Assembly: GCF_014066305.1 (NCBI RefSeq)
Contig: NW_023501042.1
Span: 310,001 to 374,000 of the forward strand
Reading direction: 5' to 3'
From: Letharia columbiana
Taxonomy: Eukaryota > Ascomycota > Lecanoromycetes > Lecanorales > Parmeliaceae
Length of the DNA stretch: 64,000 nt
Of this stretch, positions 1-11,404 are shown in pieces (the stretch's first letter is position 1; every line of letters begins with the position of its first letter). Both the position numbers and the translations under genes were made by a program. The notes beneath the pieces were generated by a model. It did no database searches. It saw only the letters and a program-made list of their open reading frames with translations, and was not told the origin of the DNA.

Positions 1-429
1 CACATCTGAAATAGGGTGGAAACCTCCCAACTACCCTCAACCTTGCATCTCTTCTCCCAGCGAATCCTATGACGTCCTCGAAGGCATCCAGGATGAACCA
101 GTAAGCATATCTCCTCTCTCGTTATCTCCAAACATGCCCACTTCCATGACGCTAGAGTAGATGTCGGGTTTGATCCAGGCGCCAGGGACGAGGACAAATC
201 TCGGTTTGGTCATGTTCAGCAGCTTTGGTTGCTGGTAACCTGAAATGTGAGTGTCCTAATCAGGCTTGTCAAAACGTGAGGTAGGACATTTAGTTGTGTT
301 AATCTAAGAGTGCTACGGAGGAAAGAGCGATCTATGTAATCAGGTATTACATGAACGCGGATTTCGAGATAGTGCTCAAACAAGAAGAGGGAAAAGGTCT
401 GTGACTCGCCAATCGTTGCCTGGTACAAG
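1..429. other. No gene recognised
   Basis: No open frame here has a recognisable product. The stretch could hold the lost 5' end of the P450 relic that follows, but nothing in it reads clearly as P450 membrane-anchor sequence. Confidence 0.5.
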
Positions 430-1895
430 GATCGGGGTACAAAACCAGTCCAATTTTCCGAGCGATTGGGAAAGGGTACAGACTGCTGCTTGAAGAACTT
501 ATTGCATGTACTGCCGGCAAATCAATGTACGTCTCAACATGATTCTACTTCCTTGGCTTTGACGTGATGGGAGACTTTGCGTTTGCGAAGTCATTCATCC
601 TGTTGCAGAGTAAAGTGACACTACTCCGTTCTTATGCTATGAAGAGCACTTAATCTCCTGGGTCCTATGATATTTGTACTCTGACTGGTTCAGCTGGCCT
701 TCGGTTTGCCACTTGTGCGGGATTGGAACAAGATGATAAATTGGTGTCCCAATCGAATGGAGGAGCGAATCCATGCGGGCAGCGGCAATCTCAATCCTTC
801 ATACGGGAATGCTTTCACACAGGCTGACGTGCTCTCTACATCCAGACTGGAGTAATTGAATCCGATCTATGCCATCTCCACTGTGATATATTCCTATTAC
901 TCAAAGCTGACCTCGATGCCCAGATCTCTTCCCGGTTAATCGAGGGTCCCCAAACAAAAGAACAGTCTATAGCAAAATCGCTTTTGGCTGCACGGGGACT
1001 CCGTAGGCTTGGTCATCGCGGGCAGGCAAGTCCTATTCCCCAACTCCTCTATCCCTGAAAGTAACGAAACCCCCACCAGCAACTCCGTAGCCTCGACAAT
1101 AGTCTACCTGTTCTACCATCTTAATCTCGAGCCCCAACGCACCGAGGAAACCCGCGAGGAATTACACAGCATAAATTCAATCTACCCGAAGACTCTCCAC
1201 CATTCAGACAGCGCGATCAACGACATCCCGCACCTGCATCCTTCAGTACCAACAAACGGCTATCGCGAAAACCCTCCCCCAGGCGTCGCAACCGCAGGGC
1301 GCTTCGTCCCCGGCAACGCTACGATCGTGGCGCCGAGACATACCACGGGTCGTCGTTCATACGTCCTTTCCCTTCCTTCCCTTAAACCCCCGCAACAGCC
1401 CCAAGTACACAAAAAGAAAGGGAAACGAGACTCTGACCAAAACAAAAACTCCACTCTCCACTCCCCAGCGTCGAAAATTTCTCTGTCCGTGCCTCCGAAA
1501 CCATCGTACTCTACCGCGACAAAGGGTCGCCGACAAACGCGCCTCCGCACCCTTCAGCATCGGTCTTTTTCAGCTGGCGCGAGGAAGAAAGGAATCAGTC
1601 GCTCGCGGAGCCGTGGTCCGTGACGGCGCTACTGGTGCGCAAGTACCTTACGATGTCACGTTTGCGTCAGGGGGGAGGATTGGAAGCAGGGTGTTTGGCG
1701 GGATACGATGGACGAGTTTACGGCCGCGGCTGGTTTCACGCCGAGGGGAAGGGTTACTCACATATTTCTCTGATACAGAATCTTTACGCATGGGATCTCG
1801 TACCGCTCTTCAGGCGACTCGTGCGTTCAGACGAATTCATAATTAGTCTCACGGAGGCGTCAAGCAAATTCGATGCGATTCTCTTCTCTATCTAA
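430..1895 (+). pseudogene. Decayed cytochrome P450 monooxygenase
   Basis: P450 landmarks occur in family order but are spread over several frames with stops between them. FYFLGFDVMGDFAFAKSF lies near 543-596 and FGLPLVRDWNKMINW near 700-745. The I-helix-like STIVYLFYHLNLEP lies near 1093-1135. A K-helix region reading NDIPHLHPSVP replaces the usual N-E-T-L-R-L-H-P form, so the ExxR salt-bridge motif is gone. GRFVPGNATIVAP follows. Where the haem loop (FxxGxRxCxG) should be, the frame reads FFSWREEERNQSLAE, without the cysteine ligand. VTALLVRKY, YDVTFASG and DEFIISLTEA then follow in shifting frames and resemble the C-terminal beta region. An intact copy would be a membrane-bound haem monooxygenase, probably of specialised metabolism. 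With both ExxR and the Cys ligand lost it should be inactive. No transposon was seen inside it. Confidence 0.75.
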
Positions 1896-2391
1896 TAGAT
1901 GATCCAGCACGTCGGCCGTAGCAGATACACACATAGTATGGTAGGTATTATGGACAGTAAATGGAGCCTCCTCTTCCTCCTCCTCCTATAACATCAGAGA
2001 GCCATCAAAAAAGTAAACTCTAACCAGAAGCGTTGCAGATAAAAGCACTCTGCCTGTTTCTCCTCGCCATCCCATGTCCGGTCATGCGATATAGCTTCCT
2101 GAGGAAGGCGGGTGATATCAGGGATATCCCACACGTCGCTGCCCGGACGCTTCGCAATATTACTACTGCCCTCGCTTGTCTCCTCGGCTCTCAAGGTCAC
2201 GCCAGCACCCACTCGCTCCCTCTCTTGATGAATTTATCCAGCATGATGCCGATGTCTGTCAAGATGAACCTGCACACGATGAAGCCAAAGAATTCTGCGG
2301 CGTGTCGCGCGCTCAATTCGAGCCCAATATGGGTTTGCGAGGAATGCTTTAGTCCTGGATCCTCCACTTGACGGATGATTTGATCTATACC
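1896..2391. other. Intergenic, 3' of the MIT gene
   Basis: A short CCT-rich tract lies near 1970-1990. No gene was recognised. Confidence 0.5.
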
Positions 2392-5300
2392 TCAGATTAG
2401 TACTGAACAGTAAGGTTGGCGCGTTTCTTGCTTACCCAGAACCTGTGCAGCATCGCATAGCCTCGCAAGCGCACCCATGTAGCTTGGGTTTGGACCCACA
2501 CACTGGACTTGGTTGACATCACGCTTGGGGAACCTCGGATTTGGTGCCGAAGTCATAGGTATGGACCTTAACGTTGGGGCTTCCTTATTACCGTCCCTAG
2601 TCACGTTGTTCGAGCTCACCGATGGCAGACCTGGACCCAAAGAATTTTTGTTTCGCAATTTTCGCCATGACAGGTAATTTTTGCTGCTGGCGTTTGTAGT
2701 CTTAGATGCCAATGCCTCTGGATAGGCTGTCTCATCTCCAGCCCCAAAGAATTTGAATAGCTGAGCCGCGCCTTGCACTCCAACATCGCTACCAAGCTTC
2801 TTGGATAGATTGGCATGGACTTGTTCCATAACAGTCTCGAAGATCTCCATCTCATCCTTCACAGCATTCGCATCCAAATTGTCGACCTTCCCAAGCTTGA
2901 GTAATGCAGCAGTCAAAAAATCGCAGTTTGAAACCTTCTCCTCCACATTCTTCAGCTTGATGTTCTTGACCCTCCATATGTCTCGAGGGACGAAAAGCTT
3001 GGTAGAAATGTAACCGCCTCTCGGGTGAGCAATCGTCTGGTAGATGGAGCGGAGAAACCAGAATGGTCGGAGTAACGCTGACTCAGGACAAGGCTCAAGT
3101 GGTAGAGGAGCATGATTGGCGGAAGGATTCGGAGAGCCGGGTGTGTCGGGAGAGTGGATATCATTGTCGAAAAGGTATGGGCCACTCATCGGTTGCCCTT
3201 TGATGATAAAACTCGCCTCCATGGGTGTTGGTAAAACAGGCACGGCTGGTGAAGGGACTCTTTGTTGCTTTGGCGTCGACGACATACTACTAAGAGAAGC
3301 GTTCGATGATGCGTCATGTGTCTCTGGAACAACGACACTCAAGTTTTTGTTTCGTAGACTGGACGAGGAGAAGTTCTTTCTCAGCCCTATTGCAGCTTTG
3401 CTAGCGAAACGGGCAGGTGATGCCGGCATAGATGTTACACTGTTATCGCTATCTGCTGAGGTCACTCTGGTTAGAGCAGAAGCAGTAGATGTAGTCTGAT
3501 CAGTGGTATCGGATCCAGGAAACGGCGATGAGCCTTTGCGGCTGCTTGGTAGTGTTGCTGGAGATGGCACTGGGTTGAAAGCAAGGCTTGGCAAAAGCTG
3601 CTGGGATTCTGGCACAAGAAGCGCGGATCTTGGTGGCTCGGCTACTGCTGGAGTGGGAATCATTCGAGGTGCAGAGGGGGCCGGCTGCGTCCTGGGGGCT
3701 TCAGATTCAGACGTGTCTGAGTGTTTCGCGTGCGTCTCAATCTTCAGCGGCTTCCGTTTCATGCCCGACAGCCTGCGCTCTCGGACGCCTGGACTTGTGT
3801 TCCTGGAGACTAAACTTGGAGGTCTTATCGTAGTACCGTTCTGTTGCTGAGAGATTTTGGGGGATGCCGACAATGGAGGAGGCGGAAGAGCACTCGAGGG
3901 TGGAGGGTGCAGTGGCGGCGGCAATGGATTCTCTTTTAGCTGCGCCGCCATCGATGGCAGTATAGAAGCTTCAGCAACGGTTGACAGTGAGGTTCCCGCT
4001 GACGTAGGGTTCGAGCCAAACGAACTAACCCATGTCCTCCCAGAAAACCCGCTGGAGTCTGATTGACGTGGAAGAGCGGACTTAGTCTGAAGGTCATATT
4101 CATCATCCATGAAATAGTCCCTGGTCATTTCTTCCAGCATTCGCTCTTCCTCATCATCTTCTTCGTCGTTGTATTCCAACTCAATGCTGTCTCTCGCGGT
4201 CTGAAGTCGTTCTTTTTCTCTCTCTTTGGCTCGGGAGATCGCAGCCTCTCGTTCAGCTTCACGGACATCCTCTTTGGCTAGCTCAACGTTTCTAGTCGCA
4301 TGAGACAGGGCTCCGGACTCTTCAAAAGGGTACTCAGGATCGTTCATCAGCTGCTCGTCATAGTCTCCCTCATCATCGGGCTCAAATCCATCATCGTAGG
4401 CTGCCTCCACTGCTGCATCGAGGGCTGCATCAAATTCTGCCTCCGTTTGACCGCTTGCGGGTCGTATGTGCTTTCTCCTGAGACCTACGGATGACCTCCG
4501 CGAATGCACAGATGAAGCTGAAGAGCCGCTCGATTCGTTGATGGTGTTAAGCCAAGACGTATGTTCTCCATTGTCCTGGCGAATAGAGTCTGACGGATTA
4601 GAATCCTCGTCTGGTGCAGATTGCGCTGATACATCTGTAGATGACTGCGTAGTATTCCCTTTTACAGGAGCTGGCGATAGAGGACGTCGCGGCGACAGGG
4701 GAGGCGGCATATACTCTTGGTAAACTGCTGTACCAGAATCTAAGTGAGTCTCGTCGATGGTCTCCTGGCCTACATATCTTGCTCGTAGCGGTCGCTGGTC
4801 CTGCATTCGACTCGAAGTCTGAATATCTCTGCCCTCTACCATGTAGGCGGTTGTCTGTAATGACTGTCGTCTTGGGGGTATGTTGGCCAATTGGCCAAGA
4901 TGCGGTAACTTTTCCCTGCGTTTCTCTTCGTTGCCGAGAGGTGCTACCGTTGATGTTCCCAAGGTTGTCTCTCCATCGTCAGTGTCCGTGACTACTGACA
5001 ACCGCTCGGAGTCTTTCGAGTCTCTTTCCGGAGGACGCTGTGGCAGAGTTTTGCCATCTGCAGTGCGATACGCTGCGTCAGTGCCCCGTAGCTCAGCGAT
5101 ACGCGCTTCATACGTATTGCGCTTCAACGAATATTAGCGTGGCTTTCCGCTTTGATTTATGGATGGCCATCAACTTACAACAGCATCCAGCTTCTGCCGA
5201 TCTTCAAGGCCCGAGCTTCTGATCATCACCTTTTGTAGCAAAGCACAAGCATCTTGGTACGCATTCATGGCTCCTTCGAAATTTGAGTGCTGATCAAGGG

Positions 5301-6324
5301 TGACTGCATGGTGTGCCTTTTGCAAAGCTTTAGACAACATGGCCTTCTGCGAAGGCGCCTTGCGCTTTTGCACTCTATCAGCGCGAGCACGGTTGTCAGA
5401 GGCTGAACTCTCCCCCTCGGTGGTGCCACTACCCTTGTTACTGTCGTCTCTATGCCGATAATGCCCATTTTGCGAGATTCGACGAGACGCATGCTTGAGC
5501 CGAGATGCAGTGCGTGGAGAGTAGACGGATTCGGGAGGGCCAGGCGATCCAGGGCTTGTGGAATTGTCGATGATTATCGGCGAGGGTTTGTTGGCTCTAG
5601 GAGAATGCGAGGGCGCCGGCCGCTTCATTCCCACCATCGATTTCGTAGGAGAGCGAGAGCTCCACCCGTTCCCGAAATAGTCGCGCTGGGCCGAGGTGTG
5701 GTTTAACGGTGAAAGTATGTCAGCTGTCGCAGGAGTAACTGTGGCGACTGTTGACGGCGAATCCGCTGCGTCAACAGCCTGAGACAGGGATGATAGTGTG
5801 ACGATAGGAGGTAGTATTGGCGGTGGGTTCGAAGGTGGTGACATCTTTGCTAACGCTGGAGGGCTTTTCTGCGGGGATGGTCGTCCTCTGGTAGAAAATG
5901 TTGCATTGGGAGATGGCGTCTGGCCGCCCGCAAAGCCACCAAAGGAACCAAATGATTCGGAAAGTCTCTTTGAAAAGCTGCTCCGTCTATTGTGCGCAGA
6001 GTTTTTGCTTGAGGCCGTGGATTGAGACCATCTATTCAGATTACCCACGCCTTCTCGAAAGCCATTCCCACTATCTGGCCGAGTATATAAAGCGCTAGAC
6101 CTTCGCTTGGTATTTTCTGGAGACAGAGTACGACGTGTAAGATTTGCGGTTATCGTATTCGCTTCGTTAGGGCTCTGCGATCTCAGACCTGTGACGGGTG
6201 GGTGTGCACCGTTCCGTGCGGTGACTGAGGAGGCACGCTGTACAGTGATGACGGAGGAAGATGATGCTGAGTTGGGCCTGGAACCCTGTCGCTGGTGTGT
6301 AGATGGTTTGGCCAACGATGCCAT
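2392..6324 (-). CDS. MIT-domain protein, large and mostly disordered
   Basis: Two exons (6324-5179 and 5121-2392) encode about 1291 residues. The 57-bp intron (5122-5178, GTAAGT...AAG) cuts the MIT helical hairpin: SKALQKAHHAVTLDQHSNFE and ALLQKVMIRSSG lie upstream, and after LDAV the frame resumes with RNTYEARIAELRG. The MIT domain falls at about residues 325-397. MIT three-helix bundles bind ESCRT-III tails or microtubules, so a role in endosomal sorting or septation is plausible but inferred. The N-terminal 320 residues are Ser/Pro-rich. The middle has an acidic, glutamate-rich coiled-coil stretch. The C-terminal 250 residues are again ordered (PFWFLRSIYQTIAHPRGGY and following) and look conserved. 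The ATG at 6324 (MASLAKPSTH) is preferred because the frame upstream has only a GTG. No close neighbour suggests co-regulation. Confidence 0.88.
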
Positions 6325-7371
6325 ACCAATCACGAGTAGTGTCTGACCTCAAATGGAATGTAGTATTTCACAATACTTTAGACGCCGGACAAGAATATCG
6401 AGGGGAGGTCCCACAGCGAAGACAGCGCGTAAGCTGGCATGCAAATGGCTCCTGTAGTATAACAACGGAGATGCCGGTTTCTTCTGATCGATCTTCCGAT
6501 TATAGCGATACGTAACTCTGATTGGCCTGCCAGCTTTTGACTTCCTCCGCCTCAAACCATTTTCTCACTTTGATCCGATCATTTCCCTTCCATTATACCG
6601 ATATAAACAGTTTGTATATTGTTTATATCGTTGTGATATCTCAATAAACGGTTGAGTCGTGTTGTAGTTCGAGGGAAGGCTCCAGGAGAATATTGGTACA
6701 GTAAGCTCTCCGTGCCGCGAGATGTACCTATACACAATTGCCGAAGTCGAGTGGTATTGTCGGTGGAGGGGGAGGCGGCGCAGGAGAGGCGTGTTGCCAC
6801 TTGAATTGCGGGAGGTATCAATAGGCTGTACGTCGATTGTCCACAAGTGATGGATCGGGAAGGATTATATTGGTCGAGCGGTTGGCTGCATGACCATTTC
6901 GACCTTTCACGAGACCGCAGCGCCAGGGGAGAGGCACTTCGGCCAAGGGGTGGTGCTCTGTCGGTAGAAGGCGGATCTTTGTAGGGGGAAGCGCCGGAGA
7001 AATAGGGTGATAAATTGGCAAGAAGAGAAACACGCGGATGTATTCTATACAGACTGAGGATGAGAGGGAAGGGTCGAGGGGATATGGTTTTGTGGTTTTC
7101 CTCGCTGTCGCTCTACGTTGAGTTGGGTCCGCACGCTTAATTCCCCCCTGGGAAGCCCCACCCCTGCCAAGTCTGAGCGTCGATCTTCGCATGGAGGCAC
7201 GCTTGCATTTGGTGCGAGCGCTGTCCGTGCTCTTCTCCTGTTCCTGTTTACTTGCTCAACATTGCCGTGTGCTTACTTACAACCCTTGAGAGACACGCCA
7301 AGGCCATCAGCAAGCTTAATTAATCGTCTATACCTATATGTATTCAATCATGACATCGCAAAGCCAAACTA
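6325..7371. other. Intergenic, upstream of the MIT gene
   Basis: This should hold the MIT gene promoter and the reductase 3' end. Short open frames have no recognisable product. There is an AT-rich patch near 6595-6650. Confidence 0.5.
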
Positions 7372-8622
7372 TCACGGATTGAAATTATCAACAGGCGCCT
7401 CATCTTTCACAAGTTCCCACACCTTGTCAACCCTCTTCGCGATACTCTCGTCTAATGGCCCATCCTCGATCGCCCTAAGCGTTTCTGCGAGCTGCGACCC
7501 TCGAGTCGCTCCGATCTGCGTAGGGATTTCGGGGTCAGCATACATTGCAAGAGGAATGCTTGAGCCTCGAAACAGTGTCTACTCTGCAGACATGTTTCAT
7601 GCCGCCAGATGTGCTTCAGAAGAGGGGATATGGGCTGCGAAGATACATACGATGATACCATCGCCATGCTCAGCGCTCAGCTTCGAGTTGTACATCACCC
7701 ATCGATAGGCCAACGCAGCCTTGGACACACGAGCCTCATTGGCAATCGCGTCCCACTCAGATAATGCCTCGAGCAGCGACGGTTTGGTGTATTTCTCATT
7801 ATACAGCTTTCCCAGAAAGGAAGTCGGATCCCATCGGCCTTGACCGCCGCCTGTATTGAGTGTCTGAGCGTCTTTCACGAGGAATCCACCAGCCAGAGGA
7901 GAATACGCATAGAAAGCGATGTTGAGTTCTCGAAGGAGTGGGAAAAGCGTCGTGTCATAGTGGCGAGCGACGGGGTTGTAATTCCCCTGGAAGACCGTCG
8001 GCAGAACGTATCCTTTCGACTTGGCATAGTCGTATACCTTCCTCACATCTTCCGGCTTGAAATTCGAGAGACCGAACTTTGGAACACGTAAGCTTCAGAG
8101 CTGGACTCTGTCTTACATTGTACCAGGCAAATAGACCTACGTGCTTATATTTGCCCGACGCATAGACCAATTGCATACCATCGACTGTCTGTTCAATCGG
8201 AGTGTAGGGGTCCGGAGAATGCACGAAATAGGTTTCGACCTTTACAGAAGACGTCAGCGGCCTTCGAAACTGGTCCAGGAGGTCAGAAATACGCTGTTGA
8301 CACCCAGATCTTCGAAACTCTGCTTCGCAGCTGCCAATATTGATGCTTTGGTCCCAGAACCTTTGGCAAATCCTGGGGATTTCGTATGAATGGTGAAGCT
8401 TGAGGTTGCGCCTAGCTCTTTCAGCGCTCTCTCACTTCCTTCCTGTGGGCTCATGTAGTCAGCTCCTGTCCTCGAAATTTGAAGATGCACCCTTACATAT
8501 CGGTTGGCCGTATCAAGGTCCTTGACATTGTACTTTTTGAGGAGATCGAGGAACTCTTGACTGGCCTCCGTGGGCAATGAGCCAAACGACGCCGTACCAA
8601 ATAGTACCTTCACATGGGACAT
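7372..8622 (-). CDS. Aldo/keto reductase (AKR7-like)
   Basis: Five exons (8622-8497, 8442-8293, 8239-8141, 8076-7651, 7515-7372) give 314 residues, a normal length for the family. All four introns are GT...AG and keep frame: 8443-8496, 8240-8292, 8077-8140 and 7516-7650. The active site is visible. D37 and Y42 lie in DTANRYEGSE, followed by a lysine in FTIHTKSPGF and a histidine in YFVHSPDP. GKYKHFGLSNF and the NADPH-side ending IIIGATRGSQLAETL complete the pattern. The enzyme should be a cytosolic NADPH-dependent carbonyl reductase resembling aflatoxin-aldehyde reductases; its substrate is unknown. It lies next to an alpha/beta hydrolase on the same strand, about 250 bp away, so the two may be co-expressed, but nothing proves it. 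The start at 8622 begins MSHVKVLFGTASFG, as expected for the first beta strand. Confidence 0.92.
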
Positions 8623-8877
8623 GATTTTGAGATGGCAATGTTTGAAGGAATTGCACCTGAAGTTGTTGGATTTAAATCACCATGCCCTCTTTCAACCTCG
8701 GCACTAAAGATAGGAAGTTAATTCCGCAGCTTCGGCTATTCGCGGCGGAGAGAAAATCCCTCACCACACAACCAACCATTGTTCGAATAGAAGGCATGGC
8801 TTTCGGAAAATGAAGAAATTACGGGCAATAGCCTACGAACTGGTTCTTGAGTGGAGCTTGGTCTCCTCAGACTTACT

Positions 8878-9741
8878 TCATTCGACTATCTGGCAGCCTC
8901 GCGATGATGTGGCCATGCCGGCGTGCGCTTTCTCGGCAGCTTTCACACTGCAGAAGGGATCTTCCCGGCCAACCACGATCAAAGTCTTGGCTGTCACGTT
9001 GTCCAGATCGTCAACTAGGTAAGTAGGCCTCTTCCTGTCGGCCGCACGTTGATGTTTCAGACCCCAAGGAGAAGGCATGTTTTGCATCGTCTCTAGCATC
9101 TTCGCCCCAAATTTCGTTGGATTGGCGAAGTAGAACGGCAAAATGCCATTCAATTCATCTTGCATCTTCTCATCCGTGTCCGCTTTGAATGTTTGTAGCC
9201 GTTCCAGAGCAGCGCTGTACACCGGATCGTCTTTTCTCTTCATCGCAAACTCGATATATGTAGCCGAATCGTCGAACCCTTGCAGCTCGTGGTCAAGCAG
9301 CACCAACTTATCTACGTGAGAAGGATACTGCTGAGCATACCCTAATGCAATGCTGCCACCATTGGAATGTCCCAGCAGGAGCATACTGCCCAGCTTGAGG
9401 TATTGACGCAGAATCTCAAGATCATCGACCATGTGCTTCGAGCTCATCTCTAAGGTATCAAGGGGACGGCTGGACGGCGGTGTGCCGCGTGGAGTGAAAT
9501 AGAGGATCTTGAATGAGTCGTGGAGAGGAGCTAGGCCATTCGAAAGGTAGGATGGGCCAATCCCCCAGCCAGGGACTTGACATATTACGAGTGAAGGACC
9601 GGTCCCGAAGATCGTGTATGTGAGGTTGTTGTAGCCAGTAGAGAAGTTATGCAGACCAGGCGAGAGTGGATCTGTGTCGAGGTGCGTCGACTCCCTTGTG
9701 CTGTTGGTGTAAGCAATTGCTGCTCTGAAGGAGGCTGACAT
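8878..9741 (-). CDS. Alpha/beta hydrolase, C-terminus apparently truncated
   Basis: A single frame of 287 residues. GHSNGG carries the nucleophile S126. An oxyanion-side region reads QVPGWGIGPSYL, and VVGREDPFCS supplies the likely acid aspartate. Fold and order match the proline-iminopeptidase-like branch of soluble hydrolases; the substrate is unknown. The catalytic histidine expected about 25-30 residues after the Asp is missing because the frame ends at SSRGCQIVE. In another frame just downstream, IIARLPDSRMK reads like the helix that normally follows KAAEKAH, so a short frameshift near 8905-8915, or a missed splice, may have cut the protein. The gene lies 255 bp upstream of the aldo/keto reductase in the direction of transcription. 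It may be a recent pseudogene or carry an assembly error. Confidence 0.75.
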   Translation of the reverse strand: MSASFRAAIAYTNSTRESTHLDTDPLSPGLHNFSTGYNNLTYTIFGTGPSLVICQVPGWGIGPSYLSNGLAPLHDSFKILYFTPRGTPPSSRPLDTLEMSSKHMVDDLEILRQYLKLGSMLLLGHSNGGSIALGYAQQYPSHVDKLVLLDHELQGFDDSATYIEFAMKRKDDPVYSAALERLQTFKADTDEKMQDELNGILPFYFANPTKFGAKMLETMQNMPSPWGLKHQRAADRKRPTYLVDDLDNVTAKTLIVVGREDPFCSVKAAEKAHAGMATSSRGCQIVE

Positions 9742-9944
9742 CGCGCCGGCTCTGTGGTTCCAACAGACTTATGAATGCTATCCCACAGACCTGGCGCTCC
9801 TTTATAACATTTCTGCAGAAGCCAATGGGCTCTAAATCGGATCACCATGTCTCATATTGCGAATGCTAAACCTACAGGCTTTCTGTTTAAAGGTACTCAC
9901 TGCATTGACCGATTTGTCAAGTGGATCAGTGCTTACGTCCATGC

Positions 9945-10217
9945 TTACCTCTCGCGCCACCATAATTTTGCGGATACCAAGTGGATTGAATAATAGGGCT
10001 CAGTGAAGCTAGCAATACAGTCAGACAAAGACTCATCACATTCTGCTTTCGCATCATCGGTGATTCCGTATTTTTTCGCACACTCATTTCTCTGTCTCGA
10101 CGATTTTACAAATTTCACTGGATTGATTCGCATTTCAGAAATTACAGGATCGAGCGGTATGTTCTTGCAATGTAAACCATCATCACTTTGGAAAGCTACT
10201 GGCAAGTAGATAGCCAT
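9945..10217 (-). CDS. Possible small cysteine-containing protein
   Basis: An ATG-started frame of 90 residues with four cysteines (HCKN, NECAKK, AECDES, SDCIAS) and protein-like composition. There is no clear signal peptide and no match I recognise. A GT-rich stretch near 9990 could be a donor leading to another exon. It may be a fragment of a longer spliced gene, or not a gene at all. Confidence 0.25.
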   Translation of the reverse strand: MAIYLPVAFQSDDGLHCKNIPLDPVISEMRINPVKFVKSSRQRNECAKKYGITDDAKAECDESLSDCIASFTEPYYSIHLVSAKLWWRER

Positions 10218-10415
10218 GCCATACGCTTCATTAAGAGGTAATTACTTGGACCACACATCACTAGATTGAGCAGATTGTCAGATCTTGATCATTATTTTGC
10301 GCCGTCTGAACGATTCGATGCCATGTCTGACTGGAGTCCTTCCACCCAGTAACATTGGAGCAAACAAACAAACAAGTTCCTACCCCAGCCATCAATCCAT
10401 CGTGACATGCCTTTG

Positions 10416-10994
10416 CTAAAGGCTCAGATCCTCCATGAACTCGGCCAGCTCATCGCGGGAGACGGTGCCATCCCGCAACATCTCCCGCAAATGAGCAGCC
10501 ATATGCATCGGCGGTGGGTCCTGGTTCGAGAGATCCAGGCTGAAGTCGAAAGCTCTGCCGGCGCATAGCGTCCGCTGCTCCCTCGGCAGCGGAACGCTCC
10601 GATCGACGGCCCTCTTCATCTCGTCTACGATCCTCTCAACCACGTCCGCCCACTCGTTCCAGACACCGCTCAGCGCTCGGTCTGACGTGTTTTGGGCATC
10701 TGCGGCGGCGGCGGGAAGGGCCGGTCGTGCGGGATATGACGCAAGTTGTCTGACGAAGTCGAGGTAGTCGTCGTATGACACGTCCACTTCTTCCATCTGA
10801 TCGATTATCCCGCCAAGGACGTTCTCGGCACTGTCTGCCCACTCGTTCCATAACCACATGATCTCTTTTGCGGCATCGGCGTAGGTATAGTCGTCGCCCA
10901 TGCAGAGGATGTCGTCTGTGTTCCACCTCTGCCTTCTCGGCAGATTTGGAGATGGGGAAGTGGCTGAACTGTGCGAGTTCTGGGTTTGACTCAT
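10416..10994 (-). CDS. Paralog A of an unnamed W-motif family
   Basis: An intronless frame of 192 residues with no family I can name. It shares architecture with the genes at 33802-34697 and 35649-36281. About 50 residues precede a first unit (WNEWADSAENVLGGIIDQM). Then comes the linker YDDYLDFVRQLASYPARP, a second unit (VWNEWADVVERIVDEM) and a C-terminal HLREML segment. The start at 10994 (MSQTQNSH) is chosen because the paralogs also have about 50 residues before the first W motif. An in-frame ATG at 11231 would add 79 residues of repeat-like sequence. The protein is predicted helical, soluble and acidic, possibly a homo- or hetero-oligomerising module; that function is inference. It is transcribed divergently from the membrane protein at 11405, 410 bp away. 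Confidence 0.7.
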   Translation of the reverse strand: MSQTQNSHSSATSPSPNLPRRQRWNTDDILCMGDDYTYADAAKEIMWLWNEWADSAENVLGGIIDQMEEVDVSYDDYLDFVRQLASYPARPALPAAAADAQNTSDRALSGVWNEWADVVERIVDEMKRAVDRSVPLPREQRTLCAGRAFDFSLDLSNQDPPPMHMAAHLREMLRDGTVSRDELAEFMEDLSL

Positions 10995-11096
10995 TTCGTT
11001 GTGGGTGGATGCTGTGGGGTGTGGTTGGAGGACGCTTGATAATTTGGAGGGAGCAAGACTGGACGGTGGTGATTTGTGTTGGGACAGGGCGTGAAT

Positions 11097-11235
11097 AAAG
11101 GTGTCGTTGCTGGAGTGTGGAAGACTTGCGAACTTGGGAGGAAGCAGGAACAAAGGTGTTGTTGCTGGAGTGTTGAAGGCATGCAACCGCAATGAGATCT
11201 GCGGTCCCATCGCCGAGATCTGCGTTCCCATCGCC
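11097..11235. repeat. Short direct repeats in a divergent promoter
   Basis: A 22-bp unit starting aaaggtgt occurs at 11097-11118 and 11152-11173 with one mismatch. A 21-bp unit starting gagatctgcg is tandemly doubled at 11194-11214 and 11215-11235, also with one mismatch. Both lie between paralog A and the membrane-protein gene. Confidence 0.8.
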
Positions 11236-11404
11236 CTGTATCCTATCGAACAAAGACATTACTTCTACACAGTGTCTTCGTTTTACGTACACGATAACAC
11301 ATTACTTCATTCAACACTCAACAAGGTGCCTACTCCTATCCTACCAAACGTCGAAGAAACCTCCAGCTTTCAAAATTCCATCCTCAAAGTTCTTAGCAGC
11401 CACC

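Noticed and set aside
1260..1560. Minus-strand frames at the 5' end
   Set aside because: Antisense to readable P450 landmarks, no domain of their own.
3116..4723. Long plus-strand open frames opposite the MIT gene
   Set aside because: They mirror the Ser/Pro-rich coding strand, lack domains, and are explained by its codon bias.
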